Part shown: positions 1 to 10,959 of the stretch, one piece after another
Numbering within the stretch: the stretch's first letter is position 1
How the letters are laid out: each line of letters opens with the position of its first letter
Source of the DNA: Haemonchus contortus
Taxonomy: Eukaryota > Nematoda > Chromadorea > Rhabditida > Trichostrongylidae
NCBI GenBank assembly: GCA_000469685.2
Contig: LS997563.1
Location: forward strand, 44,442,651 to 44,506,650
Length of the DNA stretch: 64,000 bases
Reading direction: 5' to 3'
Notes under the pieces: model-generated
Database searches by the model: none
The model's input: the letters and a program-made list of their open reading frames with translations, nothing else
Told to the model about the DNA's origin: nothing
Program-made: the position numbers and the translations under genes

Positions 1-1254
1 GAAGACGACATTCTACAGAACACATCTCCAACTGAATATTGTAATTTTGTGACAATGCGTTCACCTGCAAACCTGGCGGAATTCGGGTTGAAGTACTGCT
101 CTAGATAAAAATTGGAAGTGGGGACTCACAAAACCTTTAGAACGGGTATGTCGAACCGGATGAGGTGGAAAGCAGCCGAATACTGAACTTACTAAATGCA
201 TTTTCAGGGTAAATGTTTACAGAAAAAGCGAAGATAAGGCTTTTCAGTTTGATTTCATCAGTATACCACATGTTTATACCCGCCCGAGATAATCACTCCC
301 AATCGTCCGGCGTCAATCCAGGACTCCCAATCTGGCACTATAGTCGTTCGAGAGGATGAAAGCAATGACATGACCATTGACCGGGCATCACAAGCCAAAA
401 TATTGACCAAATAAGCACATAAACTGTCATTACAGTTCTGAATCAATCCAATAATGAGAATGATCAACGCTTGTTTCCTGATTAAGAAATCCCATGAGCG
501 GTGTTCCCTCCACTAAATCCTACATGAGGGTTCCCTGATTCTCTGTGTAGTGGGTAAACAAGAGTGCAGTAGCCATATTCGGTTAGGTTCATTCCAATCC
601 TCTTATTTAAATCGATTCAGTGAATGAAAGAGAGCAGAAAACTGCTTCCACATAAATCTCCATAGCCGCATTTCGGCAGGGGCACATCTTCTGGTCTGCT
701 CGATCCGAGATTTCATCAGTGAACACCGAGAAATTTCAAACGCGGAGAGTTGTCTAATCAGCATCACATCCTTATTTTCTACGTGATCTGTGGATAGATT
801 ACCTAGAATTTCAGAAACTGAAGTAGTACTACCATAATGTGAAGGAAGCAAAAAAAGAAAATATCAGATGGATAACGTCTTTCAGATTTGAAAGTGTAAA
901 AAGCGCTCCTGAATTCCGCACAAGGATTACGTATTTAATGCAGGCAATCGTTGAATAATCGAAGCTTTGAATACGAAACGCATGTAACATCAGCCGGCTT
1001 AAAATTTCTTCCCTCTTCAACTTTGCATTTGTCAGCTTCAAAATATCTGATGACTTGCCACTTATAGCTGCAACTATTCGTAGGACGTATGTTACTAACC
1101 TCTATCCGGACCAAAAATTGAGCTGGTCATGTTGCTCCCAGGTCAACGAAATACGGCCAAAAGAAAATAAGAGTGAATTCGGGGTTGCTTATTTGTGTCT
1201 TTCTGCCCTATTCTGAGGGTTCGGTTGTGTGTTATGAAGTTGCGCACGGCTTAA
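1..1254. other. Left flank, no gene recognised
   Basis: This stretch runs from the window edge to the end of the first collagen duplication arm. Short open frames exist on the minus strand (258-467 and 603-851), but they show no domain, no paired splice sites and no similarity that I recognise. I cannot exclude that they are exons of an unrelated gene. Confidence 0.4.
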
Positions 1255-1276
1255 ATATTTATTGAAACTCAGAGAA

Positions 1277-2223
1277 TTAATGACGTGCACGAGCCGCCTT
1301 GGCATAACGAGGAGGACATGGGCAGTAATTGGCATCGCCTCCTGGACCAGCCGGGTTTCCACGGTTTCCTGGTCTTCCATCATTTCCGGGTTGTCCTCGT
1401 CCTCCAGGCTGTCCAGCTGGACCAGGCCCACCGATCTTTCCAGGAGCTCCATCTCTTCCCGGGCCTCCAGCGTTTCCTGGAGCTCCAACAGGTCCAGCCG
1501 GTCCAGGTCTTCCAGGTGTTCCGCTTCCAGTTGTACCAGATCTGCCAGGTTCCCCAGGTCTTCCATCAGATCCTGGATTTCCAGGTGCTCCCTTGTCTCC
1601 GGGAGGTCCGGCGGGACCTGGACCACCATCATTTCCTGGACCTCCAGGACGGCCTGGGTTGCCATCAGGTCCTTTGTTTCCAGGAGCTCCACTTGGTCCA
1701 GGTGGCCCTGGAGGACCAGCTGGACACTGGATACAAGCGGAGCTGGGGCCAGGGCAGTTGATAGGAGCGTAAGTGGTTGTGGCATCATTTCCAGGCTGTC
1801 CGGGCGATCCAGGCGGTCCTAAAAATAATAGTTTTAGACAAAAGCTCTTCATGATACAGTATAAGACGTGAACGAACCGGGTGCTCCAGGTCGTCCAGGA
1901 GGTCCTGGAGGTCCCGGTGGGCAGTTGACCGTTGGCGTTGTGCACTGGCAATAGGAGGGAAGGCCTGCTTGCCTCTTGTCACGGAAGATGGAACCAAATG
2001 GATTTTCCCTAGGCTTAGATGGCGGAGAGACAGCGACTTGGTAGTCCATCATTTGAGTCCAGGCAGAGTCGGTCTCTACGCGGAATACAGAGACTGTTTC
2101 GAGAACCTCATCATGGATCTCGTTGATGGTGTTGTAGAGAGATGGCACCACAACTAGACAAGCCACGATGGCCAAGATGGAGCAGGTCGAAGCAGCGCCA
2201 ACAATGAGTTTTTCGTCGAACAT
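1277..2223 (-). CDS. Cuticle collagen gene 1
   Basis: Two exons, 2223-1878 and 1818-1277, with a 59 bp GT-AG intron that splits a Gly codon; 295 residues. This is a secreted structural protein of the nematode cuticle. The N-terminal cuticle-collagen domain has a hydrophobic segment at residues 8-30 (signal anchor). A basic processing site RDKR lies at 81-84, followed by Cys at 92, 94 and 101. A short Gly-X-Y run at 104-125 precedes an interruption with Cys 137, 144 and 147. The main triple helix runs from about 150 to 272, and the tail holds the YCPCPP cysteine pair and ends in ARARH. The start is the first ATG after TATAAATA (2252-2259). AATAAA (1258-1263) lies 13 bp past the stop. It is divergent to gene 2 and mirror partner of gene 4. 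Its intron is unlike those of genes 2-4, although exon 1 matches gene 4 almost exactly. Confidence 0.93.
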
Positions 2224-2251
2224 TGTGCTGTGGCTCCATCGTATCTCCGTC

Positions 2252-2355
2252 TATTTATACCTGCAAATCCCACTTCCACATGATGATTTCGCTTGTTTGG
2301 TCGTTTATTAGCCGTCTGACCTTGCGAAATCTGGAGCACCGGCGAAAACTGAAAT
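2252..2355 (-). promoter_or_regulatory. Promoter of collagen gene 1: TATA box and shared upstream element
   Basis: TATAAATA on the minus strand at 2252-2259 lies 36 bp from the ATG. The shared 27-bp element, whose core reads CGCCGGTGCTCCAGAT, occupies 2329-2355. With a normal TATA-to-start distance the 5' leader would be only a few nucleotides long. Confidence 0.7.
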
Positions 2356-2685
2356 GTGTAGGTAGTGCTTTCCCTGCTTTCTGAATAGCTCTGGTAATCC
2401 AAGGTTTTACTGGTCATAGTCGTAAAGACTGGTGCGCATGCTTGTCTGAGAGTTAGCGCCTGCATACCCTTACTGCCCCTATAGCTCTGCCACAAATGTT
2501 CCAGCCAGAGTTTTGCCGGTTTTTTTCAGTGGACCGCATGAAGCACTCTGGATCCAGGTCTCTTGAGTTAAATAAATCTTTCATGAATCTACAAAAACGG
2601 AGCGTTGACCTTTTAAGGATCTTTCACTGTAAACCTGTTTTGATTCAAAAGAAAGCATGTCAACAGTTGTAATAGCTCTTTAGCC

Positions 2686-2790
2686 ATTTCAGTTTTCGCC
2701 GGTGCTCCAGATAATGCAAGGTTACAGGCTAATGAACGGATAAACAAGCGAAATCATGCGGTGAAGGCGGAGCGCAAGAGCCGTATAAAA
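2686..2790 (+). promoter_or_regulatory. Promoter of collagen gene 2: shared upstream element and TATA box
   Basis: The same 27-bp element is at 2686-2712, ending 108 bp before the ATG. TATAAAA follows at 2784-2790, 36 bp before the ATG at 2820. A second shared run (AAACAAGCGAAATCAT) lies between them and also occurs before gene 4. Confidence 0.7.
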
Positions 2791-2819
2791 AGTGACCAAT
2801 GCAGTAGAGTAGCACTGCA

Positions 2820-3774
2820 ATGTTCGAGGAAAAACTCATCATTGGCGTTGCTTCAGCCTGCTCTATGCTGGCCATTATGGCCTGCCTGGTTGTTGTGCCG
2901 TCCCTCTACAACACCATCAACGAGATCCACGATGAGGTTCTCGAAGCAGTCTCCGTGTTCCGTGTCGAGACAGATTCTGCCTGGTCCCAAATGATGGACT
3001 TCCAAGTCACCGTAGCACCTCCATCCAAACCTCGTCAGAATCCTTTCGGCTCCATCTTCCGTGAGAAGAGACAGGCTGGTCTCCCATCTTATTGCCAGTG
3101 CACAACTCCAACGGTCAATTGCCCTCCTGGACCTCCAGGACCTCCTGGACGACCTGGTGCACCCGGTTCGTTCATATTTTACACTCTTACATAAAAGACA
3201 TTAAATATTGCGTCTGAAATTATCATTTTCAGGACCACCCGGAGCCCCTGGACAACCTGGAAACGACGCCACAACTACTTATGCTCCTGTCAACTGCCCT
3301 GGCCCCAGCTCCGCTTGTATCCAATGTCCAGCTGGTCCTCCAGGGCCACCTGGACCAAGTGGAGCTCCTGGAAACAAAGGACCTGATGGCAACCCAGGCC
3401 GTCCTGGAGGTCCAGGAAATGATGGTGGTCCAGGTCCCGCTGGACCCCCCGGAGACAAGGGAGCACCAGGAAACCCGGGATCCGATGGAAGACCTGGAGA
3501 ACCTGGCAGATCTGGTACAACTGGAAGCGGAACACCTGGAAGGCCTGGACCTGCTGGACCTGTTGGAGCTCCAGGAAACGCTGGAGGCCCGGGAAGAGAT
3601 GGAGCTCCTGGAAAGATTGGTGGACCTGGTCCAGCTGGACAGCCTGGAGGACGAGGACAACCCGGAAATGATGGAAGACCTGGAAACCGTGGAAACCCGG
3701 CTGGTCCAGGAGGCGATGCCAACTACTGCCCATGTCCTCCCCGTTATGCCAAGGCGGCTCGTGCACGTCATTGA
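2820..3774 (+). CDS. Cuticle collagen gene 2
   Basis: Exons 2820-3165 and 3233-3774 with a 67 bp intron; 295 residues. Domain order is as in gene 1: hydrophobic anchor near residues 8-30, basic cleavage site REKR at 81-84, cysteine clusters on both sides of a short Gly-X-Y run, a main Gly-X-Y helix, and a YCPCPP tail. The exon 1 product is identical to that of gene 3. Exon 2 differs from gene 3 by only two residues that I noticed, near the start of the exon. The N-terminal half differs from gene 1 at several positions (for example MLAIMACL against ILAIVACL). AATAAA lies at 3787-3792. This is a nematode cuticle collagen by family; its exact orthologue is not assigned. Confidence 0.94.
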
Positions 3775-4237
3775 TTCTCAAAACTTCAATAAATATTTGA
3801 CCCTATCAGCTGATCGAGCATAGAAGCATTATTACAATGACAAATACTTCAAGTAATATATGAGAGTTCCGCTATTTGAGATCATTTCCTAGGCTTTTAG
3901 ACATTCTGAGCAAAGAAAGTTTGCTCCTTCCAAACAGGGCTACCGGTTGGGCAGTATGTTCAGACATTCTGAAAATCTCAAATAACCTCAAACTAGATTG
4001 CCAAAATACAGTGCTAGCACTATGGCTGGTAGTTCTTGCCCAATACATGGGCAAGTTCATTTATATCGAGTTGAACACAATGAAGGCTTTGATTCCTGTT
4101 CCCGAACACCTATGTGTATGTAGCTATATGAAGTAACCCCGTCTCATCAGCATAAAGAACTCATTTTAGGTGGTGTTTTCGCGTCAATACCAGAATGGCC
4201 TCCCTTCGAATCCTCCTTCATTAGTGAAACAAAGGCT

Positions 4238-5355
4238 TTTGATCGAATGGCCAAGTTTAGTTTGAAACGTATATGAAAAATTGCATCTCAAAATACAAAA
4301 ATTCGCCACACTTAAATATTAAAGCCCCGAATGTAGCTGTTGGGATAGAAGAACGAGAAGTTGCAATCATTCCTCACTTCACCCTCCAGCTGCACTCTTT
4401 CTAGAGCATTTTTCGCCCTGAAGTTGCTTTTGGCCAATTTCAAAGTCCTGGTGCGCGATAGTCCGCCGGGAAGGCCGCTTAGCTCGGTTGAATGCAAGAG
4501 GAAATCGCGTGGTAGGGTTTGCAGATGATCGTAGTCCCAAAACTACTCAGTTTCTGCTAATACAGAATCAAACGTTCAATTATCTCTTCCTGTCTTATTT
4601 GCCGCACACAGGCCACTCATCATCTCCTGCTACCATAAAAGTGCCGATTTTCGTGGCGTTTAAGCAGATCGCACTAGGGAACGCGGTCCAACAGGCTGCG
4701 CTCGCTTTATTTGCGAAGAACCTAACAGGAAGAAGCCTACCAAACCGAGTTTCATCGAATAATACGTGAATAGCCGGATTTGGCGTAACGAGCCTTCCCC
4801 TATTTCACGAGTAACTGTGCTTCGATTCGATTAACACTTTGATTCATCATCATCAACTTGTCACTCGCCCACCTAAAAAGGAGCTTTGTGAGTTCTCGCA
4901 AGCGTATGACACCATAGACATTGCTCACTGATGATTTCTAGCTTCCAAAACGTTTTGTGGGACTAATTTTTGAACTTTTTGTGGGACTAATTTTTGAACC
5001 TATATGAGCAGTACCGCCCTGTTTTGAGGAAAGCCCTTTACCTAATTCTTTGAGTAGTCTCTGAATTCTGCAATACATTTCTCTGCATCTGAGCCGCCTA
5101 AAGCCCAAGTAAGGTTTTCGCCTTGAGCACCACTAATTTCGGTGCATGTCCCGCCCTAGGTAGGAGGGGTTCCGCTGAGCCCGTATGTGCTCTGATGATC
5201 TTACCGCAGGCTCCGCCCATTTCGGGTCTGAATTGAAGCAAGTTCTTATTAAGCTAAAACGAATTTAGTGAAAGTTTAGTATTATAGATATGAAAAACAG
5301 ACAGACAAACAGATAGTCAAACAAACAAATAGGCCCCTAAATCTTATGGTTTATA
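4238..5355. other. Loop of the inverted duplication, left part
   Basis: Unique spacer between the palindrome arms. I see no gene. It contains a 24-bp direct duplication of TTTGTGGGACTAATTTTTGA near 4955-5001, a GC-rich patch near 5140-5230 and a short ACAG/ACAA-rich tract near 5290-5330. Open frames on both strands around 4312-4769 have no recognisable domain. Confidence 0.5.
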
Positions 5356-6624
5356 CGTGCGTTTCAAAAGTATGTGCACACCCAACAGTTGTTTTTTTGG
5401 GAATACCATTGCTTTCTGTATCTTGTGTGCGATAACCTACAACACTTTCTCTGAGAAAACATCGTAGCTGTTAACACAATTTTTTATTAAAAAATTTTTC
5501 TTTCATTTCAAAAGTATTGCACACTCAGCAAAAAACAAAGATATAACCAAGATCAGAAATCAGTAGGGCCTGCTGAGTTCCTGAATAGCTCGAACATCTT
5601 GTCCGGCGTACTCTGAATTAGGTTCGCCGTAGTCGTGTCGTCGATATTGTCTCAAGCAGTCACTATCGTCATTGTACTGCCGATTGTCAGCGTAGATTCG
5701 ATGAACGATGATCCCCAAGAGGTTCTCGATAGTTTTGACATGATGTTTGTTCATTAAGAAGGCGAGGGCAAGCGGGGTCTCGGTAGTGTAAGGGATAAGA
5801 GCACGGCCCCCGGAAAGGACAAGTACGGGTTCGAGTCCCGTCCGAAACTGAAGTTTTGTCCATAAATCGCCAACCTTGTGAGGTTCTCGATAGTGTTCAA
5901 GTCAGGAGAACACGCCGGCCAATCCATGACTTGAACACCATTTCGTTGTAACCATTCTCCAGTTGATTGCGAAATATGGGCCGACGCGTTGTCCTGTTGA
6001 AAAGTGTGGGTTCTTCGCCGAGCTCTTCTTAAGAAAGGCAACCAGAGCGGATAGAGCGTCAAACGGTCGTACGTGAGACTGATAGACCCATCAGAGGTCG
6101 GATCTAACCCACAGACAAAGATGAATTCGCCACAACACGGGCTATTCTCCTGCCGTTCTGAGCAGTCAAAATACGTAGACGGCCAGGAACAGCCTGTGAG
6201 CGATAGCTGCCAGGGTCTCGAATGGATCTAGCAGTGCATAAAAAAGAGCGGCCCAGCTGCCGTGCGATTTCTAGACTGGAACGTCCAGCAGCATGTAGAG
6301 CCAGAATTTAAGCTCTTTCGTCGTTCGGAAGCAGTCTGCCGCGGATAGACATGACGGGAGGACTAACTGGACTGAACAATATTTGATGGAAATTCTGGCG
6401 CCAAAATCTAATCCGTTCCGTTCCAAGTGTGCACCTACTTCTAAGACACAGCAAAATATTCCACCTGAAGAAATTCCAATGTACAGCGATATTATCTGCC
6501 CAACTTCCCTGTGCAGGTTAACGACTAAGAGGAGTACTTTGAGAATGGTTTCGATGTGGTAGGCTCCTTAGTTACCTTTGAAATCAAAAATTTCTAGGTG
6601 TGCACATACTTTTGAAACCACGCT
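5356..6624 (-). mobile_element. Degenerate Tc1-like DNA transposon
   Basis: The ends are inverted repeats: GTTTCAAAAGTATGTGCACA begins near 5361, and its complement ends near 6620. On the minus strand an open frame (6062 to about 5880) encodes a typical Tc1 transposase stretch with FQQDNASAH and a CSPDLN motif followed by IENL, which covers the second catalytic Asp region. The frame is broken by a SINE insertion and resumes at about 5733-5560. The N-terminal DNA-binding half is not open, so the element is inactive. It sits in the loop between the two collagen palindrome arms. Confidence 0.85.
5734..5894 (+). mobile_element. tRNA-derived SINE inserted in the Tc1-like element
   Basis: The insertion is bounded by a 15-bp target duplication, GAGGTTCTCGATAGT, at 5719-5733 and 5880-5894. 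Inside, 5777-5848 is a 72-nt tRNA-like segment. Its acceptor arms GTCTCGG/CCGAAAC pair with one mismatch, the T arm is perfect (ACGGG TTCGAGT CCCGT), and it holds the B-box GGTTCGAGTCC. The anticodon arm does not pair well, so I call it a SINE head or tRNA pseudogene rather than a working tRNA. Confidence 0.75.
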
Positions 6625-7120
6625 TTAGACCAGTCGTGCCACCTTCTCCCTCCTTATGACAGAATGTAATAATCGACAAAACGGTCGCTCCTTCTTCGGA
6701 ACAGATGGTACTTTCCGGAAATGAAATTCGACAGATGAGCTGTTCACCATAAAAATAATGCAACCAAAGCCATGAATGGTGCTTACAATTGTTGTCAAAT
6801 CATAATAATACAATTATCAAAACTCTTTATAAATGCAGCTCCCTTTCTCCTCGCATACATCGTTAGATAAAAATCCGAGATCGTTAGCAGTCGGATAAGT
6901 TTTCCCAAGAATAATATCGAAGCGAAAGGAAACCGTAATCCTTCATTGAGTCACAAACTTTGCTGGGTAGCGGTCGTAACCTAGTGACAAAAAGTAAATC
7001 AGTTTTCGTCTCCGTATAATTTAGTACACTTAATTTAGTACTTCGAGGTGGGCCGAAAGAAACGTCAAGGCTATAAAATGCTTTAGAAAGTGTGAAGCTG
7101 GAGGGTGAAATGTGAAATGA
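6625..7120. other. Loop of the inverted duplication, right part
   Basis: AT-rich spacer between the Tc1-like element and the right palindrome arm. I see no gene, repeat or regulatory feature that I can support. Confidence 0.4.
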
Positions 7121-7583
7121 TTTGCCTTTATTTTACTAATGAAGGAGGATTCGAAGGGAGGCCATTCTGATACTGACGCGAAAACACCACCTAAAATGAG
7201 TTCTTTATGCTGATGAGACGGGGTTACTTCATATAGCTACATACACATAGGTGTTCGGGAACAGGAAACAAAGCCCTCATTGTGTTCAACTCGATATAAA
7301 TGAACTTGCCCATGTATTGGGCAAGAACTACCAGCCATAGTGCTAGCACTGTATTTTGGCAATCTAGTTTGAGGTCATTTGAGATTTTCAGAATGTCTGA
7401 ACATACTGCACAACGGTAGCCCTGTTTGGAAGGAGCAAACTTTCTTTGCTCAGAATGTCTAAAAGCCTAGGAAATGATCTTAAGTAGCGGAACTCTCATA
7501 TATTACTTGAAGATTTGTCATTGTAATAATGCTTCTATGCTCGATCAGTTGTTAGGCTCGAATATTTATTGAAGTTTTGAGAA

Positions 7584-8542
7584 TCAATGACGTGCACGAG
7601 CCGCCTTGGCATAACGGGGAGGACATGGGCAGTAGTTGGCATCGCCTCCTGGACCAGCCGGGTTTCCACGGTTTCCAGGTCTTCCATCATTTCCGGGTTG
7701 TCCTCGTCCTCCAGGCTGTCCAGCTGGACCAGGCCCACCAATCTTTCCAGGAGCTCCATCTCTTCCCGGGCCTCCAGCGTTTCCTGGAGCTCCAACAGGT
7801 CCAGCAGGTCCAGGTCTTCCAGGTGTTCCGCTTCCAGTTGTACCAGATCTGCCAGGTTCTCCAGGTCTTCCGTCGGATCCCGGGTTTCCTGGTGCTCCCT
7901 TGTCTCCGGGAGGTCCAGCGGGACCTGGACCACCATCATTTCCTGGACCTCCAGGACGGCCTGGGTTGCCATCAGGTCCTTTGTTTCCAGGAGCTCCACT
8001 TGGTCCAGGTGGCCCTGGAGGACCAGCTGGACATTGGATACAAGCGGAGCTGGGGCCAGGGCAGTTGATAGGAGCATAACTAGTTGTGGCGTCGTTTCCA
8101 GGTTGTCCAGGGGCTCCGGGTGGTCCTGAAAATGATAATTTCAGACGCAATACATATTTAATGGCTTTTATGTAAGAGTGTAAAATATGAACGAACCAGG
8201 TGCACCAGGTCGTCCAGGAGGTCCTGGAGGTCCAGGAGGGCAATTGACCGTTGGAGTTGTGCACTGGCAATAAGATGGGAGACCAGCCTGTCTCTTCTCA
8301 CGGAAGATGGAGCCGAAGGGATTCTGACGAGGTTTGGATGGAGGTGCTACGGTGACTTGGAAGTCCATCATTTGTGACCAGGCAGAATCCGTCTCGACAC
8401 GGAACACGGAGACTGCTTCGAGAACCTCATCGTGGATCTCGTTGATGGTGTTGTAGAGAGAAGGCACAACAACCAGGCAGGCCATAATGGCCAGCATAGA
8501 GCAGGCCGAAGCAACGCCAATGATGAGTTTTTCCTCGAACAT
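7584..8542 (-). CDS. Cuticle collagen gene 3
   Basis: Exons 8542-8197 and 8125-7584 with a 71 bp intron; 295 residues. This is the mirror partner of gene 2. The exon 1 product is identical, and exon 2 differs by about two residues (TSYAPI against TTYAPV just before the first interruption cysteine). It has the hydrophobic anchor near residues 8-30, the REKR processing site, a Gly-X-Y helix with one Cys-containing interruption, and the YCPCPP tail. The intron is the same as in genes 2 and 4 apart from a 4-bp insertion relative to gene 2. The polyadenylation signal lies on the minus strand at 7565-7570. Confidence 0.94.
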
Positions 8543-8571
8543 TGCAGTGCTACTCTACTGCATTGGTCACT

Positions 8572-8676
8572 TTTTATACGGCTCTTGCGCTCCGCCTTCA
8601 CCGCATGATTTCGCTTGTTTATCCGTTCATTAGCCTGTAACCTTGCATTATCTGGAGCACCGGCGAAAACTGAAAT
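8572..8676 (-). promoter_or_regulatory. Promoter of collagen gene 3: TATA box and shared upstream element
   Basis: TATAAAA on the minus strand at 8572-8578, 36 bp from the ATG, with the shared 27-bp element at 8650-8676. I saw no difference from the gene 2 promoter. Confidence 0.7.
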
Positions 8677-9006
8677 GGCTAAAGAGCTATTACAACTGTT
8701 GACATGCTTTCTTTTGAATCAAAACAGGTTTACAGTGAAAGATCCTTAAAAGGTCAACGCTCCGTTTTTGTAGATTCATGAAAGATTTATTTAACTCAAG
8801 AGACCTGGATCCAGAGTGCTTCATGCGGTCCACTGAAAAAAACCGGCAAAACTCTGGCTGGAACATTTGTGGCAGAGCTATAGGGGCAGTAAGGGTATGC
8901 AGGCGCTAACTCTCAGACAAGCATGCGCACCAGTCTTTACGACTATGACCAGTAAAACCTTGGATTACCAGAGCTATTCAGAAAGCAGGGAAAGCACTAC
9001 CTACAC

Positions 9007-9110
9007 ATTTCAGTTTTCGCCGGTGCTCCAGATTTCGCAAGGTCAGACGGCTAATAAACGACCAAACAAGCGAAATCATCATGTGGAGGTGGGATTTGCA
9101 GGTATAAATA
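9007..9110 (+). promoter_or_regulatory. Promoter of collagen gene 4: shared upstream element and TATA box
   Basis: The shared 27-bp element is at 9007-9033 and TATAAATA at 9103-9110, 36 bp before the ATG at 9139. It mirrors the gene 1 promoter exactly in spacing. Confidence 0.7.
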
Positions 9111-9138
9111 GACGGAGATACGATGGAGCCACAGCACA

Positions 9139-10093
9139 ATGTTCGACGAAAAACTCATTGTTGGTGCTGCTTCGACCTGCTCCATCTTGGCCATCGTGGC
9201 TTGTCTAGTTGTGGTGCCATCTCTCTACAACACCATCAACGAGATCCATGATGAGGTTCTCGAAACAGTCTCTGTATTCCGCGTAGAGACCGACGCTACC
9301 TGGACTCAAATGATGGACTACCAAGTCGCTGTCTCTCCGCCATCTAAGCCTAGGGAAAATCCATTTGGTTCCATCTTCCGTGACAAGAGGCAAGCAGGCC
9401 TCCCCTCCTATTGCCAGTGCACAACGCCAACGGTCAACTGCCCACCGGGACCTCCAGGACCTCCAGGACGACCTGGTGCACCTGGTTCGTTCATATTTTA
9501 CACTCTTACATAAAAGCCATGAAATATTGCGTCTGAAATTATCATTTTCAGGACCACCCGGAGCCCCTGGACAACCTGGAAACGACGCCACAACTACCTA
9601 CGCTCCTATCAACTGCCCTGGCCCCAGCTCCGCTTGTATCCAATGTCCAGCTGGTCCTCCAGGGCCACCTGGACCAAGTGGAGCTCCTGGAAACAAAGGA
9701 CCTGATGGCAACCCAGGCCGTCCTGGAGGTCCAGGAAATGACGGTGGCCCAGGTCCTGCCGGACCTCCCGGAGACAAGGGAGCACCAGGAAACCCGGGAT
9801 CTGACGGAAGACCTGGAGAACCTGGCAGATCTGGTACAACTGGAAGCGGAACACCTGGAAGACCTGGACCTGCTGGACCTGTTGGAGCTCCAGGAAACGC
9901 TGGAGGCCCGGGAAGAGATGGAGCTCCTGGAAACGCTGGTAGACCTGGTCCAGCTGGACAGCCTGGAGGACGAGGACAACCAGGAAATGATGGAAGACCC
10001 GGAAACCGTGGAAACCCGGCTGGTCCAGGAGGCGATGCCAATTACTGCCCATGTCCTCCTCGTTATGCCAAGGCGGCTCGTGCACGTCATTAA
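9139..10093 (+). CDS. Cuticle collagen gene 4
   Basis: Exons 9139-9484 and 9552-10093 with a 67 bp intron; 295 residues. The domain order is the standard one for this cluster, with RDKR as the processing site. The gene is a mosaic. Exon 1 matches gene 1 with only a couple of changes (VETDATW against VETDSAW). The intron is nearly identical to that of gene 2. Near the end of the helix it carries GNAGRPG, as genes 5 and 6 do, where genes 1-3 have GKIGGPG. AATAAA lies at 10107-10112. The pattern suggests gene conversion among the local copies. Confidence 0.93.
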
Positions 10094-10117
10094 TTCTCTA
10101 AATTTCAATAAACATTT

Positions 10118-10678
10118 GAGTCTATCCAATGTTCATGTATGTATACGAGCATTATTATACTAACAACTAGCCCTAGTTGGATGTGTGAGCTCCTTCACTC
10201 GAATGCATTTCCAATGTTTATTCACAAATGTGAGCATTCCATAGTTTCCACTCTTCTTCCTTTCTCACCGCTTTTGCTATGATTCTGTACCTGTCTTCTG
10301 GTGAAGAAGTATCAATTTTGAATTGCTTCGATATCAAAATGACCTTCTAGACGTCTTCTTCACAGTAAAAAACAGAATTTCCTTTGGTCCAAGACCTGGA
10401 CTTGAAAAACAATGCAAATCTCAGATCAGAATTCGCAAGAAAAGCTCAAAAGAAAGGATAACCTCAAAAGGGAAAGATATTCAAGGGAAAATTTCAATCA
10501 AATTGGAAACTCTTAAGAAATTAAAGAAAATAGAAATGGGCTAGCTTCCCGAAAAGAAGAACTATGTACACACATACACAGTGTGATTGGTGCGTCTGAA
10601 CTCATTTGTTATCTACATATGTTTCAGTCCTCCATGACTTTTTTAGCCCTGCATTTCCCAGGCTAATCTTGCATGTTG
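10118..10678. other. Gap between collagen gene 4 and a SINE
   Basis: AT-rich sequence after the palindrome ends. A 73-codon lysine-rich open frame at 10323-10544 has no recognisable domain and I do not call it a gene. Confidence 0.4.
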
Positions 10679-10925
10679 TAGTGATAAGTGGCGCACTATC
10701 ATACACGCATTGCCCGCCTTTCGAATCTCGAAACGATACTAGCCAAGGTCAACCAAGGGTCCGATCCTTCCTGGTTAGGGTAACCAGATTCCTTCTAGGA
10801 GGACATAAACACTGACTTGTACACTGGATGGATACTGTAAGTGATTATATGAACACAGACGCATTTAAAGCGCCACCACGACTCTGAGTGGGAGTTGAAT
10901 GTGGGGCGCATCCCAGAAGGAAGAT
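10679..10925 (+). mobile_element. Diverged tRNA-derived SINE copy
   Basis: Aligns end to end with the SINE at 13046-13330: the tRNA-like head with a B-box remnant (TTCGAATCTCG), the CCAACCAAGG block, the GGAGGATAAAAGCACTGACTTG-like block (here GGAGGACATAAACACTGACTTG in part), and the CGCCAC-ACGACTCTG-rich tail. It is clearly older and more mutated than the other copies. Confidence 0.65.
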
Positions 10926-10959
10926 TAATTAATGTCGAAAGGCTCTATTCTGCTCATTA

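Larger units (their letters stand above)
1255..4237. repeat. Left arm of a 3 kb inverted duplication
   Basis: This arm carries collagen genes 1 and 2 and reappears as its reverse complement at about 7121-10117. From the start codon of gene 1 to that of gene 2, paired coordinates add up to exactly 11362 (2223 with 9139, 2820 with 8542), so there is no net indel over 598 bp. Outside that core the sum drifts by a few bases because intron lengths differ. Similarity stops abruptly near 1255/10117 and 4237/7121. The far ends of the arms (3800-4237 against 7121-7520) are non-coding and still nearly identical. Confidence 0.93.
7121..10117. repeat. Right arm of the 3 kb inverted duplication
   Basis: Reverse-complement copy of 1255-4237, carrying collagen genes 3 and 4. 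The non-coding outer part (7121-7520) matches 3840-4237 with scattered substitutions and small indels. This argues against a simple assembly artefact of one identical sequence. Confidence 0.93.

Noticed and set aside
1329..1772. A 147-codon collagen-like frame on the strand opposite to gene 1 (equivalents at 3279-3722, 7636-8079, 9598-10041, 18372-18773, 20971-21372)
   Set aside because: GGN-CCN repeats read as Gly-Pro repeats on both strands. These frames are mirror shadows of the real genes: they lack the N-terminal domain, anchor and promoter.
5777..5848. A functional tRNA gene
   Set aside because: The acceptor and T arms pair, but the anticodon arm does not form a proper stem, and the segment lies inside a SINE-like insertion with a target duplication.
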